In this document: piece after piece, positions 46,612 to 55,981 of the stretch
How positions within the stretch are numbered: position 1 is the first letter of the stretch
Layout: each line of letters begins with the position of its first letter
Origin: Thioalkalivibrio sp. ALJ21
Lineage (GTDB): Bacteria > Pseudomonadota > Gammaproteobacteria > Ectothiorhodospirales > Ectothiorhodospiraceae
Direction of reading: 5' to 3'
Length of the DNA: 64,000 bases
Assembly (NCBI RefSeq): GCF_000378605.1
Contig: NZ_KB905156.1
Coordinates: forward strand, 787,209-851,208
Notes under the pieces: generated by a model
Told to the model about the DNA's origin: nothing
Seen by the model: the letters and a program-made list of their open reading frames with translations, nothing else
Database searches by the model: none
Made by a program: the position numbers and the translations under genes

Positions 46612-47325
46612 TTAATCGTTTCTTGCGGGTGTGTTGCGGGGCCCGAACAGGGCGGTCCCGATGCGGACCAGGGTGGCGCCCTCGAGGATCGCGGCCTCGA
46701 GATCGCCGGACATGCCCATGGACAGCGTATCCAGGTCATGTCCCCGCGCATTGAGCTCGTCCTTCAGCTGCCGCAGACGGGCAAACGGCCGGCGTTGGCG
46801 CTCGTGATCGCTCTCGGCGGCCGGCAGGGTCATCAGCCCGCGCAGCGTCAGCCCGGGCAGATTCGCGACGGTGTCGGCCAGCGCGGCGGCAGCCTCCGGC
46901 GGGACGCCCGCCTTCTGGCTCTCGCCCGAGACATTGATCTGCAGGCAGACCTGCAACGGCGGCAGGTGTTCCGGGCGTTGTAGCGACAGGCGGCGGGCAA
47001 TGCGTTCGCGGTCGATGGTGTGTACCCAGTGGGCGCGCTCGGCCACGGGGCGGGTCTTGTTGCTCTGCAGCGCGCCGATGTAGTGCCACTCGAGGTCCGG
47101 GGGGGTCGGGCCGGTCTCGAGGGCGTCGAACTTGTCGATGAACTCCTGCACGTAGTTCTCGCCGAACGCCGTCTGCCCGAGGGCGTGTAGCGCGCGGATG
47201 TCGTCGGCCGTACGCGTCTTGGATACGGCCAGAAGACGCACGCTTCCGGGGTCGCGTCCGGCCTGCTCGCAGGCGTGAACGATACGTTCGCGAACGGCCC
47301 TGAATGCGTGGTCTGGTGCGTTCAT
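46612..47325 (-). CDS. yggS: PLP homeostasis protein YggS
   Basis: Pyridoxal-phosphate-binding protein without known catalysis, 237 residues from the ATG at 47325. The PLP lysine lies in LLAVSKTRTADDIRALHALGQTAFGENYVQE near residue 32, followed by WHYIGALQSNKTRPVAE near 78 and LSMGMSGDLEAAILEGATLVRIGTALFG at the C-terminus. It influences B6 and amino-acid balance. It is divergent from pilT, with about 140 bases of shared upstream region. Confidence 0.95.
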   Translation of the reverse strand: MNAPDHAFRAVRERIVHACEQAGRDPGSVRLLAVSKTRTADDIRALHALGQTAFGENYVQEFIDKFDALETGPTPPDLEWHYIGALQSNKTRPVAERAHWVHTIDRERIARRLSLQRPEHLPPLQVCLQINVSGESQKAGVPPEAAAALADTVANLPGLTLRGLMTLPAAESDHERQRRPFARLRQLKDELNARGHDLDTLSMGMSGDLEAAILEGATLVRIGTALFGPRNTPARND

Positions 47326-47468
47326 GGCCCTATGATATAGTCCGGTGAAACGTAAGGGCACCGCTGCCAGGCGGGCGGTGTCCGTCACACGCTGCGGGGC
47401 CCGGAAGGGCGTCGCCCGGGGCGGGGCGCTGGGGCTGGCGGCTCGTTTCCGGTTGTACAGGGGGATGC

Positions 47469-48503
47469 ATGGATATCACGCAGCTGCTGGCCTTTGCGGT
47501 CAAGAACGGGGCCTCGGATCTGCACATCTCGGCGGGCATGCCGCCGATGGTGCGCATCGACGGCGATATGCGCCGCGTGAATGTGCCGGTCATGGACCAC
47601 AAGGAGGTCCAGGGCCTGATCTACGACATCATGAACGACCGCCAGCGCAAGGACTACGAGGAGTTCCTGGAAACGGACTTCTCGTTCGAGGTCACCGGGC
47701 TGGCGCGTTTTCGTGTCAATGCGTTCAATCAGGACCGGGGCGCGGCGGCGGTTTTCCGTACCATCCCCTCCAAGGTGCTCACGCTGGAAGAGCTGGCGGC
47801 ACCGCGCATCTTCGAGGATATCTCCAACTATCCGCGCGGGATCGTGCTGGTCACGGGCCCGACCGGCTCGGGCAAGTCGACCACGCTGGCGGGCATGGTC
47901 AACCACCGCAACGAGAACGACTACGGCCACATCCTGACGATCGAAGACCCGATTGAGTTTGTGCACGAGTCGAAGAAGTCGCTGGTCAACCAGCGCGAGG
48001 TGCACCGCGACACCCACGGCTTTTCCGAGGCGCTGCGTTCCGCGCTGCGCGAGGATCCGGACACCATTCTGGTCGGCGAGCTGCGCGATCTCGAGACGAT
48101 CCGCCTGGCGCTGACCGCGGCGGAGACGGGGCACCTCGTCTTCGGCACCCTGCATACCAGTTCCGCGGCCAAGACGATCGACCGTATCGTCGATGTGTTT
48201 CCGGCGGCCGAGAAGGACATGGTGCGGGCGATGCTGTCCGAGTCGTTGCGGGCGGTCATCGCGCAGACCCTGATGAAAAAGATCGGCGGCGGGCGTATCG
48301 CCGCGCACGAGATCATGCTGGGCACGCCGGCCATCCGCAACCTGATCCGCGAGAACAAGATCGCGCAGATGTACTCGACCATCCAGACCAGCGCCGGCAC
48401 CGGCATGCAGACGCTGGACCAGTGCCTGAAGGACATGCTGGCCCAGGGCGTGATCAGTCGCGAGGACGCCAAGCGCAAGGCCGCCAACCCGGATTCGTTC
48501 TGA
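47469..48503 (+). CDS. pilT: type IV pilus retraction ATPase PilT
   Basis: Hexameric cytoplasmic motor that depolymerises type IV pili for twitching. The 344-residue protein begins MDITQLLAFAVKNGASDLHI. It has Walker A GPTGSGKSTTLA at 130-140, the Asp box LTIEDPIEFVH near 157, Walker B ILVGELRDLETI near 200, the His box LVFGTLHTSSAAKTIDR near 224, and the C-terminal AIRNLIRENK retraction motif. It is the first of three related ATPase genes in a row. Confidence 0.96.
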   Translation: MDITQLLAFAVKNGASDLHISAGMPPMVRIDGDMRRVNVPVMDHKEVQGLIYDIMNDRQRKDYEEFLETDFSFEVTGLARFRVNAFNQDRGAAAVFRTIPSKVLTLEELAAPRIFEDISNYPRGIVLVTGPTGSGKSTTLAGMVNHRNENDYGHILTIEDPIEFVHESKKSLVNQREVHRDTHGFSEALRSALREDPDTILVGELRDLETIRLALTAAETGHLVFGTLHTSSAAKTIDRIVDVFPAAEKDMVRAMLSESLRAVIAQTLMKKIGGGRIAAHEIMLGTPAIRNLIRENKIAQMYSTIQTSAGTGMQTLDQCLKDMLAQGVISREDAKRKAANPDSF

Positions 48504-48544
48504 GCCCGTGCCCCGCCCGGGGGTTCGGCAAGGGGAGAAGCACC

Positions 48545-49717
48545 ATGGATCGTGACAAGGCGATCAAGTACATGCACGACCTCCTCCGCGCCCTGGTGGA
48601 CCGCGAAGGGTCGGACCTGTTCATTACAGTCGGCATGCCGCCGGCGGCCAAGATCGACGGCCGCGTGGTACCAATGACCGAGCAGAAGCTCACGCCTTCG
48701 CATACTCAGGCGCTGGTGCGTGCGCTGATGAACGACAAGCAGTCGGCGGAGTTCGAGCGCCACCAGGAGTGCAATTTCGCGATTGGCCTGCAGGGGGTTT
48801 CGCGCTTCCGCGTGAACGTCTTCACCCAGCGCGGGAGCCCGGGCATGGTCCTGCGCGTGATCAACACGGTGATTCCGAAGTTCGAGGACATCCAGATGCC
48901 GCCGCAGCTGGAGAAGATCACCATGGAGCGGCGCGGGCTGGTGATCTTTGTCGGGGGAACCGGCTCGGGCAAGTCGACCTCGCTGGCGGCGATGATCGGC
49001 TATCGCAACCGTACCTCCGCGGATCACATCGTCACCATCGAGGACCCGATCGAATTCGTCCACGAGCACGACAAGAGCATCATCACCCAGCGCGAGGTGG
49101 GCGTGGACACCGAGGGCTACGAGATTGCGCTGAAGAACACCCTGCGCCAGGCCCCGGACGTAATCCTGATCGGCGAGATCCGTGACCGCGAGACGATGGA
49201 CTACGCGATCGCCTTTGCCGAGACCGGGCACCTGTGCCTCTCCACCCTGCACGCGAACAGCACCAACCAGGCGCTGGATCGCATCATCAACTTCTTCCCC
49301 GAGGACCGGCGCGAACAGCTGCTGATGGACCTGTCACTGAACCTCAAGGCGGTAATCTCGCAGCGCCTGGTGCGGCAGGAGAATGGCGAGGGCCGCGTGC
49401 CGGCGGTAGAGATCCTGATCAACACCCCGTTGATGGCCGACCTGATGCTGAAGGGTGCCGTGCACGAGATGAAGGAACTGATTTCGCGGTCCCGCGAGCA
49501 GGGCATGCAGACCTTCGACCAGGCCCTGTTCGACCTCTACGAGACCCGCAAGATCAGCTACGAGGAGGCCCTGCGCAACGCCGATTCGGTGAACGACCTG
49601 CGGCTGCGCATCAAGCTCGACTCGCAACGGGCACAGGATGACGGTGCACCGGCGGTGGCGGACACGGGCGAGGGCCTGTCCGTGGACGAGCGCCCCGAGG
49701 ACTACAGTGTCCGCTAG
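48545..49717 (+). CDS. pilU: type IV pilus retraction ATPase PilU
   Basis: PilT-dependent accessory retraction motor of 390 residues starting at the ATG at 48545 (MDRDKAIKYMHDLL). It has Walker A GGTGSGKSTSLAAMI near 135, TIEDPIEFVHEHDKSIITQREVG, the motif ILIGEIRDRETMDYA, and HLCLSTLHANSTNQALDR. The family-typical LINTPLMADLMLKGAVHEMKELI near 300 identifies PilU. The C-terminal 30 residues are acidic and variable. It follows pilT by 41 bases. Confidence 0.92.
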   Translation: MDRDKAIKYMHDLLRALVDREGSDLFITVGMPPAAKIDGRVVPMTEQKLTPSHTQALVRALMNDKQSAEFERHQECNFAIGLQGVSRFRVNVFTQRGSPGMVLRVINTVIPKFEDIQMPPQLEKITMERRGLVIFVGGTGSGKSTSLAAMIGYRNRTSADHIVTIEDPIEFVHEHDKSIITQREVGVDTEGYEIALKNTLRQAPDVILIGEIRDRETMDYAIAFAETGHLCLSTLHANSTNQALDRIINFFPEDRREQLLMDLSLNLKAVISQRLVRQENGEGRVPAVEILINTPLMADLMLKGAVHEMKELISRSREQGMQTFDQALFDLYETRKISYEEALRNADSVNDLRLRIKLDSQRAQDDGAPAVADTGEGLSVDERPEDYSVR

Positions 49718-49744
49718 CGGCGGCTGCCGCTCGGGAGATCAGTG

Positions 49745-50863
49745 ATGAGTCAACTGCAGATCGAACCTTACCTGAGCCTGATGGCGCAAAAGGCCGCCTC
49801 GGATCTGTTTTTCCTGACTGGTGCGCCTGCGAGCATCAAGGTCGATGGAGTCCTGCAGCCGATCTCGCGCAAGGCCCTGGCCTCCGGCCAGGCGGAGACC
49901 ATAGCGCGCGAGATGATGAACGAGCATCAGGCCGAGATCTTCGAGCGCGAGACGGCGGTCAACTTTGGTATCTCGCGTTCCGGGCTCGGGCGCTTCCGCG
50001 TGAACGTCTATCGCCAGCGCGGCGAGGTCGCGATGGTGATCCGCTTCATCCGCATGTCCATCCCGACTATCGAGCAGCTTGGACTGCCCCCGGTGCTGGA
50101 GGAATTCGTCTCGCACCATGACGGGCTGGTGCTGATTGTCGGAGCGACCGGAACCGGCAAGTCCACCACGCTGGCCTCGATGATTGATCACCGTAATACG
50201 CATTCCAGCGGTCATATCCTCACCGTCGAGGACCCGATCGAGTTTCTCTTTACGCACAAGCGTTCGATCGTCGGCCAGCGCGAGGTCGGGATCGACACTC
50301 CAAGCTACGATCACGCCCTGCAGGAAGGGATGCGCGAGGCCCCGGATGTGATCATGATCGGCGAGGTGCGTTCCCGCGAGACCATGCGTGCGGCCCTGAC
50401 CTATGCCGATACCGGCCACCTGGTGCTGACCACGCTGCACGCGACCAACGCTACCCAGGCGCTGGATCGCGTGATCAACCTGTTCCCCGAGGACAACCGC
50501 TCGCAGATCCTCTCGGATCTGTCGCTGAATCTGCGCGCGATCATTGCCCAGCGCCTGCTGCAGACCAAGGACGGTCAGCGTGTGGCCGCGCTGGAGATCA
50601 TGGTGAATACGCCGTATGTCTCCGAACTGATCCGCGACGAGAAGATCAACGAGATCAAGGAGATCATGGCCAAGGGCAGCTCGGTGGGCATGCAGACCTT
50701 CGATCAGGCCATCGTCAAGCTGTTCAAGGGTGGCCGCGTCATGCTGGACGAGGCCCTGAACAAGGCGGACTCGCGTGCCGATCTTGAATGGCGCCTCAAC
50801 TTTGGCGGTGGTGTCTCCGCGGCTGAAGAGACCGAAGAAGACCTTCAGCTTCCCGACAAGTAG
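49745..50863 (+). CDS. third PilT/PilU-type ATPase
   Basis: Another type IV pilus retraction-type ATPase, 372 residues, after pilU. It begins MSQLQIEPYLSLMAQKAASDLFFL with Walker A GATGTGKSTTLASMI near 138, ILTVEDPIEFLFTHKRSIVGQREVG, IMIGEVRSRETMRAAL, and LVLTTLHATNATQALDR. It resembles PilU and PilT2-like paralogues more than PilT. A GTG at 49742 is an alternative start. The stop codon TAG lies inside a REP-like sequence (GTAGGAG). Tandem pilT-pilU-pilT2 is less usual than the pilT-pilU pair. Confidence 0.88.
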   Translation: MSQLQIEPYLSLMAQKAASDLFFLTGAPASIKVDGVLQPISRKALASGQAETIAREMMNEHQAEIFERETAVNFGISRSGLGRFRVNVYRQRGEVAMVIRFIRMSIPTIEQLGLPPVLEEFVSHHDGLVLIVGATGTGKSTTLASMIDHRNTHSSGHILTVEDPIEFLFTHKRSIVGQREVGIDTPSYDHALQEGMREAPDVIMIGEVRSRETMRAALTYADTGHLVLTTLHATNATQALDRVINLFPEDNRSQILSDLSLNLRAIIAQRLLQTKDGQRVAALEIMVNTPYVSELIRDEKINEIKEIMAKGSSVGMQTFDQAIVKLFKGGRVMLDEALNKADSRADLEWRLNFGGGVSAAEETEEDLQLPDK

Positions 50864-50882
50864 GAGCTGGCTTGCCGGCGAA
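50860..50882 (+). repeat. single REP-like palindrome
   Basis: GTAGGAGCTGGCTTGCCGGC and following GAA closely resembles the Pseudomonas REP consensus (GTAGGAGCGGGCTTGCCCGCGA). The small stem is GCTGGC/GCCGGC. Its TAG is the stop codon of the upstream ATPase gene. Confidence 0.65.
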
Positions 50883-50928
50883 GCCCCTGCCAAAGTTGGG
50901 CCAGGGTCTTCCGGGCCGGGCTTTCCCC

Positions 50929-51834
50929 TCAGGCGCGTTCCGGTTGCGGAAAGACATCGGCGGCCGCAAACACCGGCCCGTCCACGCAGACCCGTTTCAT
51001 GGCCACACCCTCGGGGGTACGCACCGGTACCGTGCAGCCGGCGCAGCCGCCCACCGCACAGGCCATGAACTCCTCCAGCGAGACCTGACAGGGCAGGCCG
51101 AACTCCGCCGCCAGTTCCGCGCAGGCCTCGAGCATCGGGTGCGGGCCGCAGGCATAGAGCTCGACCTGGTCACGTTCGGCAGGCGAGAGCGTCTTGAGCC
51201 AGGCCCGGCCGAGATCGGTCACGAAGCCGTCATGGGCGCCGGGGATGCCGGCCTTCGAGGTCAGGCGACAGGCCACGCCCCAGTCCTCCAGCAGTGGCAG
51301 GGTCGCGATCGCCCCGTCCGGCAGCCCCGGCCAGAGGATTTCCGAGGGCTTGGCGCGAAACGGGAACGGAACCTCGGAGCCGAGGATCGCGCGGGTCTGG
51401 CCCGCCTCGCCTTGGCGGCGCAGGTGGTCGGCCAGGAAGATCATCGGGGGGATCCCGACGCCTCCCCCGAGCAGCAGCCGCAGCGGGCGTTCCGGATTCA
51501 GCCGGAACGGGAGCCCGATTGGCCCCAGTACGCTCAGGGAATCACCCACCGGCTGTTGCGACAGCGCCCGCGTGCCGTCGCCCACCACCTTGTAGAGGAA
51601 CTCGACCCACCCGGCCTCGCGGTCGACCCGCTGGATCGACAGGGGGCGCCGCATCGGCAGATTCGGCGAGCACTGGATATGGGCGAACTGCCCGGGCGCG
51701 GCACGGCGCGCGCATTCCGGTGCCTCGACGCGCAGGATCCACTGCCCGGCCCCGGCATCCTGGTTATCGAGGATGCGGGCCGTCTCCTGAAAGATCGTCC
51801 CGCGGTGGGGGCGTTCGGCGTCGGTAGGGGTCAT
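50929..51834 (-). CDS. pyrK: dihydroorotate dehydrogenase electron-transfer subunit-like (PyrK)
   Basis: Ferredoxin-reductase-type flavoprotein of 301 residues. The FAD motif LPMRRPLSIQRVDREAGWVEFLYKVVGDGT is near 60 and the NAD motif LLLGGGVGIPPMIFLA near 120. A C-terminal 2Fe-2S site, EFMACAVGGCAGCTVPV with RVCVDGPVF, is the PyrK hallmark. PyrK normally partners class 1B PyrD, while most gammaproteobacteria use quinone-linked PyrD, so its partner here is not obvious. It follows pyrC' on the minus strand, separated by repeat copy 4. Confidence 0.82.
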   Translation of the reverse strand: MTPTDAERPHRGTIFQETARILDNQDAGAGQWILRVEAPECARRAAPGQFAHIQCSPNLPMRRPLSIQRVDREAGWVEFLYKVVGDGTRALSQQPVGDSLSVLGPIGLPFRLNPERPLRLLLGGGVGIPPMIFLADHLRRQGEAGQTRAILGSEVPFPFRAKPSEILWPGLPDGAIATLPLLEDWGVACRLTSKAGIPGAHDGFVTDLGRAWLKTLSPAERDQVELYACGPHPMLEACAELAAEFGLPCQVSLEEFMACAVGGCAGCTVPVRTPEGVAMKRVCVDGPVFAAADVFPQPERA

Positions 51835-51846
51835 GCGTTGTCCTTA

Positions 51847-52128
51847 GGGAAACACTGATTACTGTACACGCTCGCGCTCGAGTCGCTTTTGCGTGCGAAC
51901 AAGGCGCGGCGACTGCCGTGCAGTCATTCTGCACAAAGGAGCCGCAACGCCGTTCCCGCGCAAAAGCGGCCGAGCCCCTGCATTCAATAGCTTGTGGGGT
52001 TGGTGCCCCAGGTTCCCCGATCCGGCGTTGCGCCGCTTGCGGGTAGAACCACTACCCGCTGCACGACGCGCCTTGTCTCGGAAAACCTGGGGTGCCAACG
52101 CGAGCGTGTACATTATTCAGTGTTTCCC
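51847..52128 (-). repeat. structured terminal-inverted-repeat element, copy 4
   Basis: A 282-bp copy between pyrC' and pyrK, sense relative to their transcription. Termini are GGGAAACACTGA/TCAGTGTTTCCC. The outer stem is GTACACGCTCGCG/CGCGAGCGTGTAC. The second long arm reads GCCGCTTTTGC against GCAAAAGCGAC; copy 1 has GCCGATTTTGC and GCAAAATCGAC, a compensated C-G for A-T change. The inner hairpin is CGGGTAG/CTACCCG. Its end encodes the last five residues and stop of pyrC'. Confidence 0.9.
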
Positions 52129-53408
52129 TCAGTGGGCTGGGTCCAGGCTGGGCGGCCCGCCACCCAGGTCTCGCGAACCTGGCCGGTGAAGGTCCAGCCG
52201 AAAAACGGCGAGTTGCGCCCGGTGCTCAGCCAGTCCTGCTTGCGCATCTCCTGCAGCGCGGTGGGATCGTACAGCACGAAATCGGCGCGCGCGCCGGCGC
52301 CCAGTCGGCCCTGTTCGAAGTCCAGGATCTCGGCAGGTCCGGAGGTCACGCGCGCCAGCGCCTCACCCAGACTCAGCAGGCCATCCTCGACCAGGCGCAG
52401 GGTCAGGGGCAGCAGGGTCTCCAGGGCCGAGATGCCCGGTTCGGTTCCGGCGAACGGCCCCAGCTTGGCGTCCGCCTCGTGCGGCTGGTGGTCCGAGCAG
52501 ATGGCGCTGATCTCCCCGCGCGCGACGGCCGCGCGCAGGCCATCACGGTCGCGCTGGGCTCGCAGCGGCGGAATCACATGGCCGTTCGGATCGTACTCGG
52601 CCACGTCGACCTCGGTCAGAAATAGCTGGTGAGCGGCGACATCGGCGGTGATCGGCAGCCCCTCGGCGCGTGCCTTGGCGATCATCTCGGCCCCGCGGCG
52701 CGTCGACAGGCGCGCGACATGCACGCGCGCCCCGGTCTGTTCCACCAGGGCCAGGATGGCGCCCAGCGCGGCGGTCTCGGCGGCTTCCGGGATTCCTGAC
52801 AGGCCCAGGCGTGTGGAGACGGCGCCCTCGTGCATGCAGCCCGAGCCGGTCAGCGACAGGTCCTGGGCGGGCAGCACGATCGTCAGGCCGAAGGTGGTCG
52901 CGTATTCCAGAGCCCGGCGCAGTACCAGCAGGCTGGCCAGCGGCTTGTGGGCGTTGCTCACACCGCGGGCCCCCGCCTGCTGCAGCGCCGCCATCTCGGC
53001 CAGCTGCTGCCCCTCCAGGCGTTGTGTCAGGGCGCCCAGGGTGTAGACCCGTACGCCGCAGGCCTGCCGGGCGCGGCGCGCAATCAGTTCGATCTCGGCC
53101 GGGGAGTCGATCGGCGGATCGGTATCCGGGGGAATCACGACGCTGGTGATGCCCCCGCGTGCAGCGGCCAGCGTCTCGCTGGCGATGGTAGCCTTGTGCT
53201 CCTCGCCGGGCTCGCGCATGCGCGCGGACAGGTCGATCAGGCCGGGGAATACCCACAGCCCGCTGCCATCAATGCGCCGGCGTGGCTCGAAGCCGTCCGG
53301 TATCTGGCCCCGCGCAAGGATCTCGGCGCCCTGCACGCAGAGCGCCCCGACCTCGTCGTAGTCGTCCGCCGGATCGATGATTCGTACATTCTCGATCAAC
53401 ACACTCAC
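52113..53408 (-). CDS. pyrC': non-catalytic dihydroorotase-like PyrC' subunit
   Basis: Dihydroorotase-fold protein of 431 residues lacking catalytic metal ligands. The HxH motif is replaced by Ser61-Ala-Arg63 in [12 protein letters not shown], and the usual His of HAED is Pro in IVLPAQDL. The later SDHQPHE motif remains. In Pseudomonas such a protein (PyrC', PyrX) is an inactive scaffold that assembles with aspartate transcarbamoylase PyrB. Its start overlaps the pyrB end by four bases. The final residues EGNTE and stop come from repeat copy 4. An active pyrC must lie elsewhere. Confidence 0.88.
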   Translation of the reverse strand: MSVLIENVRIIDPADDYDEVGALCVQGAEILARGQIPDGFEPRRRIDGSGLWVFPGLIDLSARMREPGEEHKATIASETLAAARGGITSVVIPPDTDPPIDSPAEIELIARRARQACGVRVYTLGALTQRLEGQQLAEMAALQQAGARGVSNAHKPLASLLVLRRALEYATTFGLTIVLPAQDLSLTGSGCMHEGAVSTRLGLSGIPEAAETAALGAILALVEQTGARVHVARLSTRRGAEMIAKARAEGLPITADVAAHQLFLTEVDVAEYDPNGHVIPPLRAQRDRDGLRAAVARGEISAICSDHQPHEADAKLGPFAGTEPGISALETLLPLTLRLVEDGLLSLGEALARVTSGPAEILDFEQGRLGAGARADFVLYDPTALQEMRKQDWLSTGRNSPFFGWTFTGQVRETWVAGRPAWTQPTEGNTE

Positions 53409-54427
53409 GACTGATGCGCCCCCATCACCATGGACATCACGGCCTGGCGGACCGAGATGCCGTAGGTCACCTGCTGCAGGATCACCGAGTGCGGCCCGTC
53501 CGCCACCGCGGACTCGATCTCCACGCCACGATTGGCCGGGCCCGGGTGCATCACCAGGCAGGTGGGGTGTGCCAGTTGCAGGCGGCGCGAGGTCAGACCG
53601 AAAAGCTGGTAGTACTCGTGCTCGGAGGGCAGGTGGGCGTGCTCCATGCGCTCGCGCTGCAGGCGCAGCATGATGATCACGTCGACGTCCTTCAGACCCG
53701 CGTCGAGGTTGTTGTAGACGTGCACGCCGAGCTGGTCGACATCCGCCGGCAGTAGCGAGCAGGGCGCGACCACACGGACCTCGCCGGTCTGCAGGATGTT
53801 GAGCGCGTGGATCTGCGAGCGTGCGACGCGCGAGTGCAGGATGTCGCCGACGATCGCGACCTTCAGCTTGGTGAAGTCGCCCTTGTGCCGGCGGATGGTG
53901 AACATGTCCAGCAGGGCCTGGGTGGGGTGCGCGTGGCGACCGTCACCGGCGTTGAGCACGCTGATGCCGGGGGCGACATGGCGGGCGATGAAATGCGCGG
54001 TCCCGCTTTCCTCGTGGCGTACCACGAACATGTCCACGTTCATCGCCTCGAGGTTGCGCAGGGTATCCAGCAGGCTCTCGCCCTTGACCGCCGACGAGGT
54101 GCTGATGTTGATGTTGAGTACGTCCGCGGACAGGCGCTTGGCGGCCAGTTCGAAGGTGGTGCGGGTGCGGGTGCTGGCCTCGAAGAACAGATTGACGATG
54201 GTCTTGCCGCGCAGCAGCGGGACCTTCTTCACTGCCTTCTCGTTCATGTTCGCGAACGACTCGGCGGTATCCAGGATCTCGTTCAGGAGATCGCGGTTGA
54301 GGCCCTCGATGGTCAACAGGTGGCGCAGCTGGCCGTCATCGGTCAGCTGCAGGCGATTGGGCAACGGGCCCGGCTCCGGCAGGCGGGCGGCGCCGGCCAG
54401 GACCGGGGTGACCACGGTATCGCTCAT
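53405..54427 (-). CDS. pyrB: aspartate carbamoyltransferase catalytic subunit
   Basis: Condenses carbamoyl phosphate and aspartate in pyrimidine synthesis. At 340 residues it has the N-terminal extension of the Pseudomonas-type enzyme. The carbamoyl phosphate loop [19 protein letters not shown] is near 82, [15 protein letters not shown] near 108, [15 protein letters not shown] near 162, and the aspartate-binding MLRLQRERM near 255. The gene overlaps pyrR upstream and pyrC' downstream by four bases each, so the three are translationally coupled and likely form a PyrB-PyrC' complex. Confidence 0.96.
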   Translation of the reverse strand: MSDTVVTPVLAGAARLPEPGPLPNRLQLTDDGQLRHLLTIEGLNRDLLNEILDTAESFANMNEKAVKKVPLLRGKTIVNLFFEASTRTRTTFELAAKRLSADVLNINISTSSAVKGESLLDTLRNLEAMNVDMFVVRHEESGTAHFIARHVAPGISVLNAGDGRHAHPTQALLDMFTIRRHKGDFTKLKVAIVGDILHSRVARSQIHALNILQTGEVRVVAPCSLLPADVDQLGVHVYNNLDAGLKDVDVIIMLRLQRERMEHAHLPSEHEYYQLFGLTSRRLQLAHPTCLVMHPGPANRGVEIESAVADGPHSVILQQVTYGISVRQAVMSMVMGAHQS

Positions 54428-54948
54428 GCGTCGGCGTCCCCATCGGTCTCCAGGGTGACGCGCTCGAGGCGCAGGGGTTCGGGGCCGCGCAGCTTGATCT
54501 GTTCCCGGGTGCCGAGCTCCATGTGCTCCCCGACGATCGCGGCGGCGATCGGCAGCTCGCGCCCGTCGCGCTCGACCAGCACGGCGAGCGTGACCGAGGC
54601 GGGACGGCCGTAGTCGAACAGCTCGTTCAGGGCGGCGCGGATCGTGCGCCCGGTGTAGAGCACGTCATCCACCAGCAGGACATGCACGCCGTCCAGGTCC
54701 TCCGGGAGCTCGGACGGGCGGACCTGTGGATGCATGCCGATGCGCGAGAAGTCGTCGCGGTAGAAGCTGATATCCAGCTTGCCCAGCGGCCTCTCCACCC
54801 CGAGGCGCTCGCGCAGGTGCTCGGCGATCCAGACACCGCCGGAGTGGATGCCGACCACCATCGGGTTGTCGATGTCGTGCCTGGCCAGGTACTGGCGCGT
54901 CTGGTCGGCCATGCGGTCGAGCAGGGTTGGGACGTCCGGCGTCTTCAT
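54424..54948 (-). CDS. pyrR: PyrR bifunctional regulator/uracil phosphoribosyltransferase
   Basis: PRTase-fold protein of 174 residues from the ATG at 54948. PRPP-binding motif [23 protein letters not shown] is near residue 88, and [13 protein letters not shown] plus [16 protein letters not shown] are typical of PyrR. In Gram-positive bacteria PyrR attenuates pyr transcription; in gammaproteobacteria its role is less clear and may be only UPRTase. No PyrR-type attenuator is recognised upstream. It overlaps ruvX and pyrB starts. Confidence 0.93.
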   Translation of the reverse strand: MKTPDVPTLLDRMADQTRQYLARHDIDNPMVVGIHSGGVWIAEHLRERLGVERPLGKLDISFYRDDFSRIGMHPQVRPSELPEDLDGVHVLLVDDVLYTGRTIRAALNELFDYGRPASVTLAVLVERDGRELPIAAAIVGEHMELGTREQIKLRGPEPLRLERVTLETDGDADA

Positions 54949-55337
54949 GCGTTCTCCTGAAACCAGCCTTCGAGGATGACCGCGGCAGCGTGGGCGTCCA
55001 GCCCCGGGTCGTGGCGTCCCCGCCCGCTGCGCTCGCGGGCCAGGTGCGATGTCAGATGCTCGTCGTACCAGTATACCGGCTGGCCGTAGCGCGCTTCGAG
55101 GGCGGCCCCGAACGCGCGGATGCGTTTCGCCAGCGGCGTGGGCTTCCCGTCCGCCTGGGTGGGCCAGCCGACGACAAAGCCCTCGGGCGCCCACTCGCTC
55201 ACCAGAGTGTCGATCACGGACCAGAGTTCCGGTGAATCGGTGTTGAGCGTGCGCAGCCCGCGCGCCGCGCCGGTCAGTTCCTCGCCCACTGCGATCCCGA
55301 TCCGCCGGCGGCCGTAGTCGAAGGCCAGAAGCCCCAT
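54945..55337 (-). CDS. ruvX: Holliday junction resolvase-like RuvX/YqgF
   Basis: RNase H-fold nuclease of 130 residues, implicated in 16S rRNA 5' processing and Holliday-junction cleavage. It begins MGLLAFDYGRRRIGIAVGEE with the first catalytic Asp at residue 7. PEGFVVGWPTQADGK near 50 and the terminal LDAHAAAVILEGWF with the last catalytic Asp complete the site. It overlaps pyrR by four bases and follows the yqgE gene by about 18 bases. Confidence 0.95.
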   Translation of the reverse strand: MGLLAFDYGRRRIGIAVGEELTGAARGLRTLNTDSPELWSVIDTLVSEWAPEGFVVGWPTQADGKPTPLAKRIRAFGAALEARYGQPVYWYDEHLTSHLARERSGRGRHDPGLDAHAAAVILEGWFQENA

Positions 55338-55355
55338 GACGTTGCCGGGCCCGCC

Positions 55356-55934
55356 TCAGGCGTGGCCGGGCGCGGAGCTGATCAGGTTGACGTCGATCCC
55401 GATCAGCTTGGCCGCCGCGGCCCAGCGCTCGGCGCTGGGGTGGTCGAACAGGATGTCGGCATCGGCGCGGGTGGTCAGCCAGGCGTTCTCGGACAGTTCG
55501 CTCTCGAGCTGCCCCGGTCCCCAGCCGGCGTGCCCCAGGGCGATGAGGACGCGGTTCGGGCCGCGGCCCTCGTTGATGGCCTCCAGGATGTCGCGCGAGG
55601 TGGTCAGCACGATGGAGTCGGTGATGGGCTGGCTGCCCCGCCACTCGGGCTTGCCGGTGTGCAGCACGAAACCGTGCTCGGGCTGGACCGGGCCGCCCCG
55701 GTAGACCGGGATCTCCGGCAGCTCGTCGCGAGGCTCGAGATCGACGTGCTGCAGCAGGTCGCGCAGCGACAACTCGGTGGGCTGGTTGATCACGAGCCCC
55801 AGGGCCCCTTCGGCGTCGTGGTCGCAGATATAGGTGACCGCATGGCTGAAGTAGCCATCGTTCAGGCTCGGCATCGCGATCAGGAAATGATCGCGCAGGC
55901 TGGCCGCGCTCGAGCTGGAAGGGGCTTGCGTCAT
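55356..55934 (-). CDS. yqgE: YqgE/AlgH family protein
   Basis: Protein of 192 residues of the UPF0301 family. It has DHFLIAMPSLNDGYFSHAVTYICDHDAEGALGLVINQPTE near residues 14-53, PVYRGGPVQPEHGFVLH near 76, and LIALGHAGWGPGQLESELSENAW near 130. AlgH in Pseudomonas affects alginate and quorum-related regulation, but a molecular function is not established. The yqgE-ruvX-pyrR-pyrB order is conserved in Pseudomonas. Confidence 0.95.
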   Translation of the reverse strand: MTQAPSSSSAASLRDHFLIAMPSLNDGYFSHAVTYICDHDAEGALGLVINQPTELSLRDLLQHVDLEPRDELPEIPVYRGGPVQPEHGFVLHTGKPEWRGSQPITDSIVLTTSRDILEAINEGRGPNRVLIALGHAGWGPGQLESELSENAWLTTRADADILFDHPSAERWAAAAKLIGIDVNLISSAPGHA

Positions 55935-55981
55935 GTGTTCAGTATCGACGCTGCTCCGTTATGCCGCAAGGAACCCGGGGC

